Notes: generated by a model not told the origin, from the letters alone. A stretch of DNA of 64,000 bases from Enoplolaimus lenunculus (GCA_030248215.1 JASANG010000111.1:1-64000); one strand, 5' to 3'. Counted from the stretch's first letter, positions 23,201 through 56,504 are shown. Program-made: numbers and translations.

Positions 23201-25290
23201 AACATTTTATTTTTCAGCCAATTGCAGAATATCTGTAACCAGAAATTACGAGACGTATACGTGCTTTATAACTAATTTTCAACGTAAAAAATAACACAAT
23301 ACCCGTTATTTCTATAACGGAAACGGACACCGATTTTTACCCAAACGGAACCGGATATCCGGTTACACCCTGGTGGCCTGCAGTTACAAGTGACATTAAA
23401 ATCAATTGATGGAAAATTAAGCTCACGTTAAGTTAGGCACAATATTGTCTTATTTGAATAGCTACCATCGCATAAGAGTCTTAGTGTTAAATGATCTTCT
23501 CGAAGTGCTTTTTTGGTGATTTCGAACAAAAGGGCGCAGCGAAATATTGTTATTTTGGTCATAAATAATAATATAATATAGAGTTATGTTATACTTCTCA
23601 GCAAAAAATATCCGGCAATAAAGAATACCGGAGCCAGATATCCGACTGAACCCTAATACCTACGCATTATATTTAAATCAATTCAGTTTCAGTGCTATAT
23701 CTTACTTTATAGTAGCTTCCAACAACAGTAACTCCAGAAAATTAATTACAAAATAAAATTTTCAATCAATACTGCTAGCTGTGTTTGCTTTAGCGAAAAC
23801 GCAAAGCGCAGAAATGACATTTAAGGTACTAAACAGAACTTCCATCCCCAAGGTTCGTGTGATGGGCTTGCCTCCCTCCAAATCACCAGCAGCTTGTAAA
23901 AACTTCAATCACCTAGTGTTCCTACGAAACATTTAATCTCACCTGCATTGATTTCAATCTTCGCTTGATGTTTTACTAAATAACTGACTAGTTTAGGATC
24001 TGTCGGCACTAACAAATCGTAACCAAGAACTGTTTTAAGGGCTTGTTCTGAGTGTAACGTTGTAATGCCTAAAAATTCTGATTCTGTAGGAACCATCGCC
24101 TTTATAACACAAGGCTCTGAAGAAATACGATCCATTTCGCATTCAATTGCTGATACTACACATTCCAACACATAGACAACGTCAATATAGTCCGTTCTAA
24201 AAACTCGCCACCCTGAAGTATCTGTATCAAAACCTTCTGAGGAGCAAGATACGTTAGCGGACCTAATACTAATAACTTCAATATCAGAGGTGCTCTCCAA
24301 ACCTTCGTTTGCTTTCTTCAAATTTCCAGTACCCAGCCCTATGCCGCCGCAACTGAAATTTCTGTATCGCACTGTCCCAGCCAGTATTAGAGAATCATCA
24401 TCCGTGTGACCACCGTAATGAATGCCATAGTTTGCGCCCTGGGTGCCAAAATGCTCCCCAAAACTATCGGCATCGTTAGCTAATAGCGTAAGCATATCGT
24501 AATCGTCAGTTAATTCCGGTGCCGGGCCAACATTAATGTTTTCGTTCGAAATAGCCGTCCCTCGGAACATTATTCTCTCAGAATGTATTGAATCGTGCCA
24601 ACAACCTGACCGAGTATACAAGTCGCCAGGAGCGGAACCAGGAGAATGCACAAAATAATCAATCACAGACGATGTCTGAATGCGTGGTTTAAGCGAAGAC
24701 CAATTACTTAAAGCGCTGCCAGCACTGAAATGCACCGGTACTGTGCCAGCACCCACTGTATGCTCCTCGTCTGAGCTATTTGACGGAATATCATTTGCCG
24801 AAACAAGCGTCACGCTGTCTAATCGTTCATACTCATCTCTGCTCAAATTGTCTGCGTCGTCACCAAAATCGAAACCAGGCGCCGATCCATAAATCGACCC
24901 ACCAGGTATGATAATCCCTTCGGTATTTTCTTGACTTGCACTTTGGTATGCGAATTCTGAACTCTTAATGTTATTTTGGGCAGCAAACCTTTTCAGCCAA
25001 GACTCTTTGCATTCTCTGCCATCATCGGCATTGTTCGATAAACATATCTGACTACCAGAGCTGCCTTCATTGATAGACGCAGCAATGCTTTCAATCTCGC
25101 TGATTGACAGTGCAATTGACTCAACTTCATCGTCCTTATAATTGCTGCTACATTTCGTATTAATACGATCGCGGCTATTTGCCGAGGCGGATGCACTACA
25201 TGCCACGTACTCAGGAGCACCAGCGCTAATTGAGACTTGTTCAGATACTGAATTCGTTGAAGGAGGAACAGTATTTCGGGCACAACCCAT
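17245..25290 (-). CDS. two-exon host gene for an unrecognised ~2,234-residue protein
   Basis: Exon 1 is 25290-23943 and exon 2 is 22601-17245 (TGA at 17247-17245). The donor GCAG|GTGAGA and acceptor TTTGCATTTTTCAG|CG are both strong and both phase 1, so the two long frames join into 6,705 nt. The ATG at 25290 follows an in-frame stop and a TTGTTCCAG acceptor, so a 5'-UTR intron may exist. The protein is mostly low-complexity and Ser/Asn/Lys-rich. An AT-hook or NLS-like basic patch RPKKRGRRKSRP lies at about residues 511-522. An Arg/Gly-rich stretch (18270-18560) is followed by the helix-forming ARRRIEELRAQREKLVDQI. After an acidic patch DSFWDSDSEDV (about 17900) come a proline-rich segment (17560-17690) and a charged C-terminal helical tail. 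I recognise no domain. A nuclear or RNA-associated scaffold would fit the composition, but that is a guess. More 5' exons are possible. Confidence 0.75.
23108..23370 (-). mobile_element. MITE family A copy in the intron of the minus-strand gene
   Basis: Ends GGTGTAAACGGAT at the left and ATCCGGTTACACCC at the right are inverted repeats. The interior matches 3050-3388 and 54048-54401 in reverse orientation. The right end includes CGGATATCCGG. It lies wholly inside the 1,341-bp intron 22602-23942. Confidence 0.65.
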
Positions 25291-25520
25291 TGCAGTAAAA
25301 CCTATTCTAACTGTTGTATTTTGTATAACTACGCAAAAGTTTGCTTAGCTGGAACAAAAATTATCGGAAACTACCAGTGTGGGACCAGGCGTGGGTGTCA
25401 AAATAAAGTACGAACTCTGAAATACCACGGCTCGGATTCAGATTGAAATACCCCTTTAACCAAAGCTAGCATTACAAAACCAAAAACAAAGATGAGCCTA
25501 AACGACCTGCGTTTTGGTAC

Positions 25521-26103
25521 TGTAAGTATGTGAGACATACTTGTCCTTGTGCATATGCAATAAATGCAGTGCACATTGTGGTGTACGGTCGACATATATA
25601 GTCGACGAAAAATGCAGTTGGCGAGGCGGGCTACGTGGCGCAGTGGTAGAGTGTTCGCTTAAGGATCCATAGGCTAAGAGTTCGATCCCCGCTCTAGCCT
25701 GCTTTTCCAGCTGCTTAGTAAAAAAGGTCTGATGTCCCGGTTCCTACCTTGACTGACATGGGGGCTACGCCGTGAGCGCAAAGGTAAACTGCCGCGCTAT
25801 GAACACGGTATCCAGTCGAAAATAGGATGGACGGTCAAGGGACGACCTTGTTGAAAATAAGGGCATGTAAGTATGTGAGACATACTTGTCCTTGTGCATA
25901 TGCAATAAATGCAGTGCACATTGTGGTGTACGGTCGACATATATAGTCGACGAAAAATGCAGTTGGCGAGGCGGGCTACGTGGCGCAGTGGTAGAGTGTT
26001 CGCTTAAGGATCCATAGGCTGAGAGTTCGATCCCCGCTCTTGCCCGCTTTTCCAGCTGCTTAGTAAAAAAGGTCTGATGTCCCGGTTCCTACCTTGACTG
26101 ACA
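25521..26103 (+). mobile_element. tandem pair of tRNA-like TIR/SINE elements
   Basis: 25521-25758 repeats as 25866-26103 with about three differences at a 345-bp period, a recent head-to-tail duplication with the second unit cut short. Each unit starts TGTAAGTATGTGAGACATAC and includes the palindrome GTCGACATATATAGTCGAC. It then carries a tRNA-like region with A-box TGGCGCAGTGG and B-box GAGTTCGATCC. The complete relative at 28343-28728 shows that the family has long inverted ends. The tRNA-like part pairs only partly, so it is unlikely to be a working tRNA gene. Confidence 0.7.
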
Positions 26104-27600
26104 GGTACAATAAGGCAACTGTCAAAATAGAGGTATTAGCAAACTAATTCCAATCACTTGCTTTGTAAAACAAAATTATAAACTTTTTGTATAAAGTGCG
26201 GTTGAAGATTTTTATTTCGATAATTAATTTCGATTTGAAGTATATTTTAGAAGTTTACTTCTGACCACAGATTATCCACGAAACAGTTCAGATTGAAACT
26301 GGAACTGCAATACACATCTGTCCTTTAGGAACAAGTTTAGTTGTTCTGATAGCTTCAACAAAACGTATTTCCGATTTTTTGCTGTATTACTAGCTATGTA
26401 TATAAACGAAGCGCTAAAAGAACTACCAATATTTGCGCAAATTACTGTATTTTTGCAACTTTGAAACTTTGCAAAAAACGATTTTTACAATATTTAGAGT
26501 ATTCAGCGCTGCTAAATGTTTCAGAAAACTACCATACTTGACGTTTATTTATGTTTATTTCATTCAGAACCTCTTCATGTATGTTTTAATAGAATACGAA
26601 TTGCACGCGGTATTGCAAATATCTTGAAACGGATTAACTCCAATATCCTATAAAGGGATAAACATCTTGAGAGACAACTATCGAAAGGCAGGCTTTATAT
26701 GGATTTGTACCTTGTGTAACAAGTGGTTCTATGCAATGGTGGATATATATAATGTCAATTGCTGTCTACGCTGTTTATTTCCATTGGCTTCCGAATCCGA
26801 GCCTTTAAATTGGTGCCTGTTTGAAACCAAATCCAAACTTATGTTGCTACCATGCTGTTTAGATCAAAATTGCGTTGCTGCGGTAGTTTTATTTGTGATT
26901 CATATCAATTGAACGAACGTAAAGAAGTCAATTTTGTGACAATAGTTCGTGGTTTGTATGTGGGTCAAAAATAAGTTTATTACCTGTGAAATTTTGCCCC
27001 CCCCCCATTTTGAGATCCTGGATCCTCCACTGGTTGTATGCCTATAGGGCAATCTATTAAGGGTTTAGCAAAGTGTCCTGCACACCCATGCCCTTGAATG
27101 TTTTGTACAAGTATCCTCAATGCTGCATCTTCAGTTTTATATCGCAAACATGTACAATAAATTAGTCGCAGCTCTCCTAAGACATCAAAAGCCTCCAATT
27201 CTTCTGGACAGCGTGAAGTTCAATGTGAAAGTGATGTTTCATGCACGTTATACTGCGCGCGCTAATGTAAAAATTTGTCCAACCACCCGGTAGGAATCTA
27301 TGTACAAATCGAAGCTGAACTACCGAGTAGGTACAATTTTGTGTGGTGCGTTGACACTATCAATTGTCCCGACACTGTCCGAAGAGAGTCGGGACAAATA
27401 AAGGTAAAAAATGAAGTAAAATAAATAAGGGTATATATGTGTTTGTGTTGCTGTTATGTATGTTTGCGATGCTATATGAACGCAGTGCAATATGTCTTTA
27501 CGTCCTCGTTGGAGACTACCGGACTTTATAGTGGTCTCGTAATACAGGACCCATGTTACTCTGGAGGGGCGTCCCGTTACCCACGAGACAGCAATATACC
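26104..27600. other. intergenic, no gene seen
   Basis: AT-rich DNA with a C-run at 26998-27006 and the inverted pair GTCCCGAC (27367) / GTCGGGAC (27389). No supported coding or RNA feature is seen. Confidence 0.4.
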
Positions 27601-27616
27601 CGGAACGAAATTTTTT

Positions 27617-27790
27617 GCTGGGTTGATCGGGACAGCTTCAACCTGTGTGTTATGGGTCGGTCGGGACAGCTTCGAGCCCGTATTTTTGCTTGGTCGGTCG
27701 AACAGCTTCGAGCCCGTATTTTTGCTGGGTCGGACGGGACAGCCGGGACAGCTTCGAACCTATGTTTTTGCTGGGTCGGAGTGGGACACC
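27617..27790 (+). repeat. minisatellite, GGGACAGCTTCGA units
   Basis: Four to five imperfect copies of a unit of about 37-50 bp read GGGACAGCTTCGAGCCCGTA, then TTTTTGCTGGGTCGG. The units vary in length. The CGGGACAG word is shared with the minisatellite at 54515-54800. The open frames here are artefacts of the repeat. Confidence 0.75.
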
Positions 27791-28069
27791 CAGGACATCT
27801 CTACGGCTAAACTGGTGATTGGTCCTATACGCATTTGAGTTTTCGGGACCAAGTGTAAGTAACATAGCTAGTGGCTGATTATTCGTTAGACACACGCCAA
27901 CCCGGCAAAATAGCAAAATAGGTTGTTGCCGATAAAAGTTATAGACGAGGTTGGAGTACGTAATGTTCTTTAGACCTTTCTCGGTGGCACACGGGCGACA
28001 TATATTGTCGGTGATAAAATTAGTTGGAGAAGCTGGCTGCGTAGTGCGTGGCGCTATGGTACTCGTAGA

Positions 28070-28291
28070 TGTCAGAACTGCACGGTCGGGACGACCCCTT
28101 TCTCCGAAGTACTGCGAATTCACATGGTTTCTCACCTTAATTTCTCCGAAAGATATGGCCACGCCGAGAATCGAACCTCGGACCTCTCGCTTGCGAGTCA
28201 AGCGCGCTAGCCATTATGCCACAATTTCCCTGGTGGTATAAGTGCACGAGTATGTATGTGTCGTAACATTACACACTCTGCGTATACACAA
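28070..28291 (-). mobile_element. tRNA-derived SINE, copy 2
   Basis: The same family as 10259-10490, about 85% alike by eye, on the minus strand. The tRNA-like head shows B-box GAGGTTCGATTCTC and a D-arm GGCATAATGGCTAGCGCG. The body ends at GTCAGAACTG (plus strand). The two copies share sequence beyond the tRNA-like part on both sides, including ACATTACACACTCTGC. Confidence 0.7.
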
Positions 28292-28342
28292 GATACACCA
28301 CGTATGTTCGCAGTAGAGCGTTTGCCTCGGATTCGTAGGGCG

Positions 28343-28728
28343 TGTAAGCATGTGAGACGTGCTTGTCCAGGTGCATTGTGCATATACCATATATGCAATG
28401 CTCTCGACGACAGTAGCAGTTGGACAGACGAGCTATGCGGCGCAGTAGTAACAGCGTCTGCGTGACACCCCGCTTTTCCAGCTGCTTAGCGAAAAGGTCC
28501 GAAGTCTCGGTTCCCACCTAGATTGAAATGGGTGCCATGCTGTGAGCGCAATGGTAAATTGCCGCGCTTTGAATACGGCATACACCCGGTCGAAAATAGG
28601 GTGGACGGTCAAGGCACTTCTTCTATCGTCGACTATATGTCTGTCGACTGTATGCATCCGATAAGCACACTATACAGTGCAATGCATTTTGCATATACAT
28701 ACGGCCAAGCATATCTCACATGCTTACA
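28343..28728 (+). mobile_element. complete TIR element with internal tRNA-like promoter
   Basis: Starts TGTAAGCATGTGAGACGTGC and ends with the imperfect reverse (ATCTCACATGCTTACA). The inverted ends extend about 100 bp inward, both containing GTCGAC palindromes and TGCATATNCAA-type words. Between them lies GGCGCAGTAG, a damaged A-box region, and the block GCTTTTCCAGCTGCTTAG shared with 25521-26103. A MITE-like body holding a polymerase III-type promoter is unusual. It may be a SINE captured by a DNA element, or the reverse. Confidence 0.6.
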
Positions 28729-29029
28729 GCTAGTTCGAAACCACCGTAACGCGCTTTTCCAGCTGCTTGGTTAAAAAGGTCTAAAATTACCGGAACCGGA
28801 ATGTTAAAAATGGGTAAGTGCCTCCGAAAAGTTCGTTTTAATTTTCTTTTTTGCTATATTATTGTTTAAATAAGCTTAGTTGAAAATTGGTGGTCTGGGT
28901 GGGAGGTCATGTTTGGTCCTGCTCGAGACCGAGTAAGTAATTCGGTGACTTGAATCGGTTGCTTCCATAGAGCGATAGGTTTCAGTGCTGTTGGCTTCGA
29001 GGGGCACTTGAACAGGTGCTGCACATCAC

Positions 29030-29810
29030 ATCGTGTGGGCGTTTATTGCAGCTTGGACACTTGTTTTCGATGGTTTAATCGATTGTGCACATGAACGAGT
29101 TCCGTAACTTGCTGTGGCTGGACCGTAGCTATGCCAATGTCCATCTTGCTTCTCTGTTGAGTTCCTTCTCCGACTTGTCAAGTTCAGGCGCGGGTCTGCG
29201 GAGAACTGCATTTGCAGTATAGTTGCACAGTTCGCGATTGACGGTGTCTGTGTGAATTGTTTTATGTCCCGTTTTAAAGGATCGGGGTCTGCTGTAATAT
29301 CTGCTCCATCTTCTATTCGTCTGATTGTTCTGTCGTATTTTCGGAACGTGCCCTTCAGGTTGCGAGGTGGTAGATGCGACGTCGTCAGGTGGTGACATCA
29401 GGGTGCTACCGGATATCCGGTTCCGGTTTAATATCCGGCAAAAACTGATATCCGTATCCGGTTCCGGTATAACCATACCGGATACCGGATATTCACGGTT
29501 GTTGTGTTCCATATCATAAAACTGCTTTTTATGTGTCCGTCGTAACAATGATGTTGCTTCTGCTCGTGTAGATTGATATATCGTCGGCACACATACCCAC
29601 CTTGACATCTGATGGGTGTTCATGCAGATAATTTAGGTAGAAGGCGAACAGCTGATAGAACGAAACGGGACTTTGAAGTACCCCTGTGTGCACGTTATAG
29701 GCTCTTGAGATGACGTTGCTGAAGTTTACCCGAGCTTGACGTCCTCAAAGATAGTGTTGAATCAACGGACAACTGATCTGGGTAACGTCGACAGGTTTTT
29801 ACCGTAACTT
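29030..29810 (-). mobile_element. decayed LINE reverse-transcriptase remnant split by a MITE
   Basis: The minus strand of 29545-29760 reads an RT-like stretch (GVLQSPVSFYQLFAFYLNYL, then KVGMCADDISIYTS), that is, the palm motif with ADDI in place of YADD. It resembles Jockey/CR1/I-type elements. The frame is disrupted upstream. 29402-29505 is an insertion full of CCGGATATCCGG and CCGGTTCCGGT words. 29030-29300 may hold the rest of the LINE but shows no clear motif. It is non-functional. Confidence 0.55.
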
Positions 29811-30123
29811 GGTGTTTCATCTGCGCATGCCTCATATTTTAAAGTGTTCGACGTATATCATTGTACAACTTGGAAAGCTGACTAATGAAAACGCTATTCA
29901 AAACCGTAGATAAACAGCATTAGTTATTTTGAATTATAGTTAATTAGCAGTAATTCGCTGGTACAATACATTTATTTACAATTGTTCCGGTGAAATGTAG
30001 TTAGTGTTGGAAAAAATGTAGTGAGTGTTGGAATTTTGACTATCTAATTATTTGGAGCCTCTTATTTTAGTTGAGTACAGAAACTATAAATAAACAGTGG
30101 TGGCATGCAGATGTGACTCAATC

Positions 30124-51390
<21,267 letters not shown>

Positions 51391-54037
51391 ATTTGTTCGA
51401 CTCTGAGCATATGAAGAGCCAGTGCTTATGAGTCCTTGGGCGCGATGGATCTGGCCAGCCGTTTCCGTGCGGTATTTGAGTGAAGAAATTGTACTCGTTT
51501 AAACCATATGTAGATGAAGACTGTGAAATATATTGATGGCCTAGTCCCGCGAAACTATAATGCTGGAACTGGAACTGTTGGCGATTGGACAATGATTTTC
51601 ATCCAAGTCATTGGAGGAGATGTATAGCGAGTATAGCAATTCAGTTATCAGTGTGTGCGTATGATTTATATAATACTTAAGTTGGTCGGTAGTTTGGACG
51701 AGAAAGTAAACACACACAGATACCGCGTGGTCGTACGTGCAAATTGGACAGAAGGGTAAGTATTTCTGATTATATAAACTTTTGACGCGATGAAATTTTC
51801 AGATTGTCTTTGAACTCAGCAGGTAACTAAGCGGTTAACAAAAAGATATTGGTTGGAATGCTAAGAATATTTTTGAATGAGAAGGGAATGTAGAGCAGAT
51901 TTTTAGCAGAGTCTTTGTTCATGGAATAAATTGTGACACTGTTTGGTTCATACGACGAAGAATTTTTTGTTTAAAATGGAGAAATTTAATGCCAAGATTT
52001 TAGAATTAGCAAGACAATGTATTTATGTTTGTCAGTATACAACAGGTTACAAATATTGTACGTATTTTGTATTTTATTTATTAATATTGTATAACTTTAC
52101 GCTAAACCATGGAACATAACATGATGCGATATATTGTGTTTTTGGTTATTCCTACCTGGCTCGTTTTTACGCTAAATTTTCTCAAATTTCTACTTCTCAT
52201 ACCCTGCTCTACGAATCTGCACCTTTGCAGAGCCGACGCAGGCAGTGGTATTTAGTTGATAACATGCATTCTACTTGAATGCAGCAACAAATGATTTTAT
52301 ATTTTGGCAACAGGCTTAGTAGCTTTTAGTGTTGAAGAATTCAATATGTTTCATGATTGAAGGTATTAACTTTGACTTCGATTCAGTTAACATACAATAA
52401 AGTTCAAAGCATTTATTTAGCGAAATGAAATAAATATCTACTGCTGTTCACTTGAACAATGGAGTCAAATGTATTTATTTTTCGTATACGTTTGTTTTTG
52501 TTTTATATATTATATTGTTATGTTCACATTATTAAACTGACACTGGGATAAGATCGAGCGGCTGTTGTCACCGCATTCACAGTTACGCTCAGATTTAGGA
52601 AAAAGACTAACTCATGCTTAAGCGTTTGTCATACTCATCCTTAACCTTAAGCGTTGCACTAGCCGGACCCCGCTGCGCGCCGCTATGCATTGCTAACAAA
52701 AAGGCGCATATAGCGCAACCCTAAATGTGGTGGGAGTATATATACGTACACAGAGTGGGATGTGGGTAAGGATTTTTGTACCCGACCCGCGCTTTATACC
52801 CAGGTAAATTAAAATTTTTTGACGGCTGGTTTACCAACGCTAAACAGATCTGCCCACGACCCACCTTTTACACGCGCCTGATGTTAGACCAGTATTTTAA
52901 AAATGACAGGCGATTTACACTTTAATGAACTTTTTAATTTTTCAACGCTCACTGATTAGCTGTTTAAATCATAAAGGTTTGGAATTGTTAAAAACTGTCA
53001 ATTTTTCATATGTGTGCTACAAATCTTTACCCGCGGGTATACGCGCGGCTGAAATTTTTACGTGGCCCGCGTTTACCCACATAAGTCAATTTGGTGTTTT
53101 AAAAAACGATTTGCAGTGGCGTCCATCCAGAAACGTGTTGTCATGAAACGTTTGCTTTTATTCTTTAAAGAAAACGGTAATTTTTCTTGCATATACTTGA
53201 AATTGGTATTACACCTTTTGCGCTACAAAAGTTATGTTGTTGTCTTTTGAATTGCACATTATCAGAACGGTACAAAGGTTGTTTAAATTGAAATTTGTCA
53301 TTATTCTGTAATAATTGTTTAGTTTTTGTCCTCTTTGGCCCATGTTACATTTGAGGGCCGGACGTTTTTCCGCGGAAGTTAAACTTAAGTGTCAGACTTA
53401 TTTTTACTTAGGCTTTTAGGAGTACACTTATACACTACTGTACTTATCTACTCATTGGTCTCGTTTTTAACAAAATTTAGAAAACTAATGTACTGTAATG
53501 TTAAATTAAAATCCATTTTACGTTTGCTGTTAATATTTCGAATGCATATACACTTGGTTCGGTATAGGTTACCATGCAAACCAGACGGCCAATGTAAGCC
53601 TAAGTTGATTCCGTTGTATATAAATACAAAAATGTTACGTGTTTTATAAATTGTTAATATATTTTATAGTTGAATTATATATAATGAATTTGCTTGCTTG
53701 TTTTTACAAATATTTCGTTTAACTTATGACTGTTGGGCAGGTTCGGAACTTATTTGAAGTTTATGCTCTCCGTTTTGTTTGTCTGTCGGTGTATCATTTT
53801 CTCCATTGCTATTCGCTATATTATAGTAAAATGAGCAGTTTTTAGCTTTACATATGAGCGATTTTTTCGTGTGAAGATTTGCTTCAGGGTTTCGGACATT
53901 GAAACATTTAAATATAAAGATTAGTGGCGATCTGTTTTTCCGCGGGCCCGTAAAAGAGTACGCTAAAGGTTTGGACTATTTTTCTGTCTTATGTAATTAT
54001 TTAGGTTTAAGAATATGTTTAAACTACTGTTACGTCA
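51391..54037. other. 3' flank of the USP gene
   Basis: The first AATAAA after the stop is at 51925-51930; others lie at 52397 and 52429. Beyond the presumed 3' UTR the DNA is AT-rich with no exon or repeat that I can support. Confidence 0.45.
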
Positions 54038-54047
54038 AGCCTTTACT

Positions 54048-54401
54048 GGGTGTAACCGGATATCCGTTTACGTTAGAGAAATACTGGAAATTCTATTATT
54101 TTATCCTAAAAAATTAGTCGTATAAATCACGTATATAATTCGCAATTTTTTATTACAGGTATGTTGCGATTGTTTGAAATTAAACAAAAATTAATCCGAA
54201 ATTTTAAAAATTACTCTGCATCGGCTATTCTTTCCTTAAAATTTTACAAAGTCCGTTGAATATTAGCATACCTCAATTGTGTTGGCAGAAATATAAAACT
54301 CTGAAACTTTCATACTTCAATATCCGTTTTCGCTATTTTGGTCACTATCCGTTTTCGTTACTACTATCCGTTTCCGTTATTTTTACTATCCGTTTACACC
54401 C
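54048..54401 (+). mobile_element. MITE, family A, best-preserved copy
   Basis: Left end GGGTGTAACCGGATATCCG; the right end reversed reads GGGTGTAAACGGATAGTA. AGCCTT occurs just outside both ends (54038-54043 and 54405-54410), a partial target duplication that would fit a hAT-type 8-bp duplication with decay. No protein is encoded. The right part repeats CTATCCGTTTTCGTTA three times. Confidence 0.72.
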
Positions 54402-54514
54402 TGTAGCCTTATCCTAAAGCTAAATTTGGCCAATGTTATGTTTGGGGCGTCCCGTTTTCCCGGGGGACAGCATGACACAAAAGTGTAATAGAGGCAAATT
54501 CATATTATATACCT

Positions 54515-54800
54515 GCAGACAGCATTACGGCAAGATGGGAAAATGGAACAGGCCTGTTTCGGGAAAATGGGAAAACGGAACAGCTGCAATTTTTCGCTGG
54601 AGAAAAGAAAAGCGGGACAAGTTTATTTCAGACATAGGAAATTGGGACAGCTGCAAGTTTTCGCTGAAAAAACGGGACAGGTTTGTTTCAGGCAAATGAG
54701 AAAACGGTACATCTGCAAATTTTCGCTGGGAAAACGAGAAAACGGGACAGGTTTGTTTCGTTCAAACGGGAAAACGGGACAGCTATAAATATTCGGGAGA
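54515..54800 (+). repeat. minisatellite of GGGAAAACGGGACAG units
   Basis: About four copies of a unit near 70 bp: GGGAAAACGGGACAGGTTTG, TTTCAGGCAAATG, and GCTGCAAATTTTTCGCTGG. The open frames on both strands follow the repeat period. Confidence 0.8.
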
Positions 54801-55261
54801 GAACAGGACATGGAACACAAATCAAATTCTTTTCAGATTGTACAAAATTTGTTAGATCGAGAGAGGGGAACGAAGATTTTTGCAGTTGGGGTTGCGCCAC
54901 CTGTCAGTCCCCTCTGTACACCTGCGGCTTGGCAGTCACAGCTAACTTTCACTTGCACTGCATTTTAATACCTTTTATATAGAACTGCGAATTTTTTCAA
55001 TCAAAACACGGGTTTAGCTGAAAATTTATAAACGACGGAATGCGGATTGGTGCGAAAAATCAGTTTTAATCACAATGTCTGGCCCGAGTCAGTTTGGGAG
55101 TGGGGAACCAGCCAAATTTGGCCAAACGGCGACCCAATGTCCTTTTTGTGGACGCCTTTACAACAATATACTTTCTTAGGGAAACCGGAAAATGGGGAGC
55201 TATATAGTTTCGCAGGAAAAACGAAAAATGGGACAGCAATATTTTTGCTAAGATTATTTTA

Positions 55262-55350
55262 TCAGAGGGCTGCCGCCCCCTTGCACCCCCGCATTTGAAA
55301 GGACTCTAAGCAGGATGGGGGCTGCCGACACCCAAGCATCCCGCACTAAG
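55262..55350 (+). repeat. foldback-family fragment
   Basis: GGGCTGCCGCCCCC, CTAAGCAGGATGGGGGCTGC and the following bases match the GC-rich part of the family at 63395-63440 and 834-1010. Confidence 0.5.
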
Positions 55351-55504
55351 CGATCTTGCTAATTAACCCATAAATAATAACAATAACAACAACAACACAG
55401 CTCTCCGGTACTATTGCTGTCAGGCGGGAAAACGTACACACCCATGAAAGTAACATGGGCCCAAAATTTAGTGACAGTTCACAGCCTAATCCCGCAAACC
55501 TATT

Positions 55505-55907
55505 CAGGCTGCAACCGGAATTAATATAAAATATCGGAACCGTAAAGTTAAAAATACCGGATTTGGCAAACAAAAGTTTCTTGTTTCCGAAAATTCATTT
55601 TAACGCTATTTTATCGCTTTGAAACGTACGATAGATTATGGAGTATATCACAAATTGAAAACTTTGGCAATACATAAACGCTCAAACAATTTTAGAAAAA
55701 TAAGTTTGAAAATTTTCAATAATGAAAATACACTGCAAAAAGTGAGTCAGATTGACTCTCTCCGAAATAGGCTTTTCGGGACTACACACATAGAGTCACA
55801 ATTCGACTCCGCCAAAGGCAAATTCAAGTCACCGAGTCGCACGTTTGACTAACCAGACAGTAAACACCGGATTTCCCCACCGGAACCGGAATTCCGGTTG
55901 CGCCCTG
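55505..55907. mobile_element. hAT-like MITE, family C, larger copy
   Basis: Left end CAGGCTGCAACCGGAATTA; the right end reversed reads CAGGGCGCAACCGGAATTCC. The CCGGAACCGGAATTCCGG palindrome sits at the right end. 403 bp with no coding content and no clear target duplication. Confidence 0.65.
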
Positions 55908-56143
55908 AAACTAAAGTACGCAAATCATTAAAATCCAAAAGTCTTAATCACAGTCCAGCATGCCTCACAAATAGGGTTACGCAAATCCTGACAGATTTGT
56001 GGGTTTTGAAACCAGACGTAAAACCGGCCGAGGAAGTGCGTCCGGGTTGGGTCAGCCGGCGTATCAACCGGTTGGACATGGCCAGACCTGTCGGCGTTGT
56101 TTAGTTACTGTTTTAGACCCATGTATAGTACTATGACCAGAGT
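55908..56143. other. short spacer before the LTR element
   Basis: A GC-richer stretch (55965-56104) with two overlapping open frames and an ACAAATAG acceptor-like site, but no recognisable product. I leave it unassigned. Confidence 0.3.
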
Positions 56144-56147
56144 CCAG

Positions 56148-56504
56148 TTTCCGGCATATTCGTTGCCGCAAATAATACAGTTATTATTATAACTGTTGCT
56201 AATTGCTTAATAATAAACATTTTATTGAAATACCAATAAAAACCTGAATGCAATTGGGTTAAAACCTATAACAGTTATATTACAGCCAAACATAACAATA
56301 TAACAACGAATATAAAGGTTCAAACATACACTAAACCACAAAGTGCAAGAAACAATAATGTTCGTACAGAACACAACGGCGCCGCGTACAGATACCAAAA
56401 GAACCCTAGAAGATCAGTAGGCGTTTCTTCCGTCTTTCAGGCTATAGCTACCCAAGCCATATGCAAATGAGCCTAGTGCACAACTGGATGGTTGAGTTCC
56501 TACA
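56148..56504 (-). repeat. 3' LTR
   Basis: The 357-bp direct copy of 62559-62915 (about 99.4% identical), starting TGTAGG on the minus strand directly after the polypurine tract. The pol frame ends inside it. Confidence 0.92.

Noticed and set aside
25630-25705. tRNA gene in the 25.6-kb repeat
   Set aside because: A and B boxes are good, but pairing is incomplete and the unit is duplicated as part of a larger mobile element.
27437-27838. Open frames in the 27.6-kb repeat, both strands
   Set aside because: They are maintained by the GGGACAGCTTCGA repeat period and are not genes.
55898-56104. 68-codon plus-strand frame with an acceptor-like ACAAATAG
   Set aside because: Another frame of the same segment looks equally protein-like; no homology and no partner exon.
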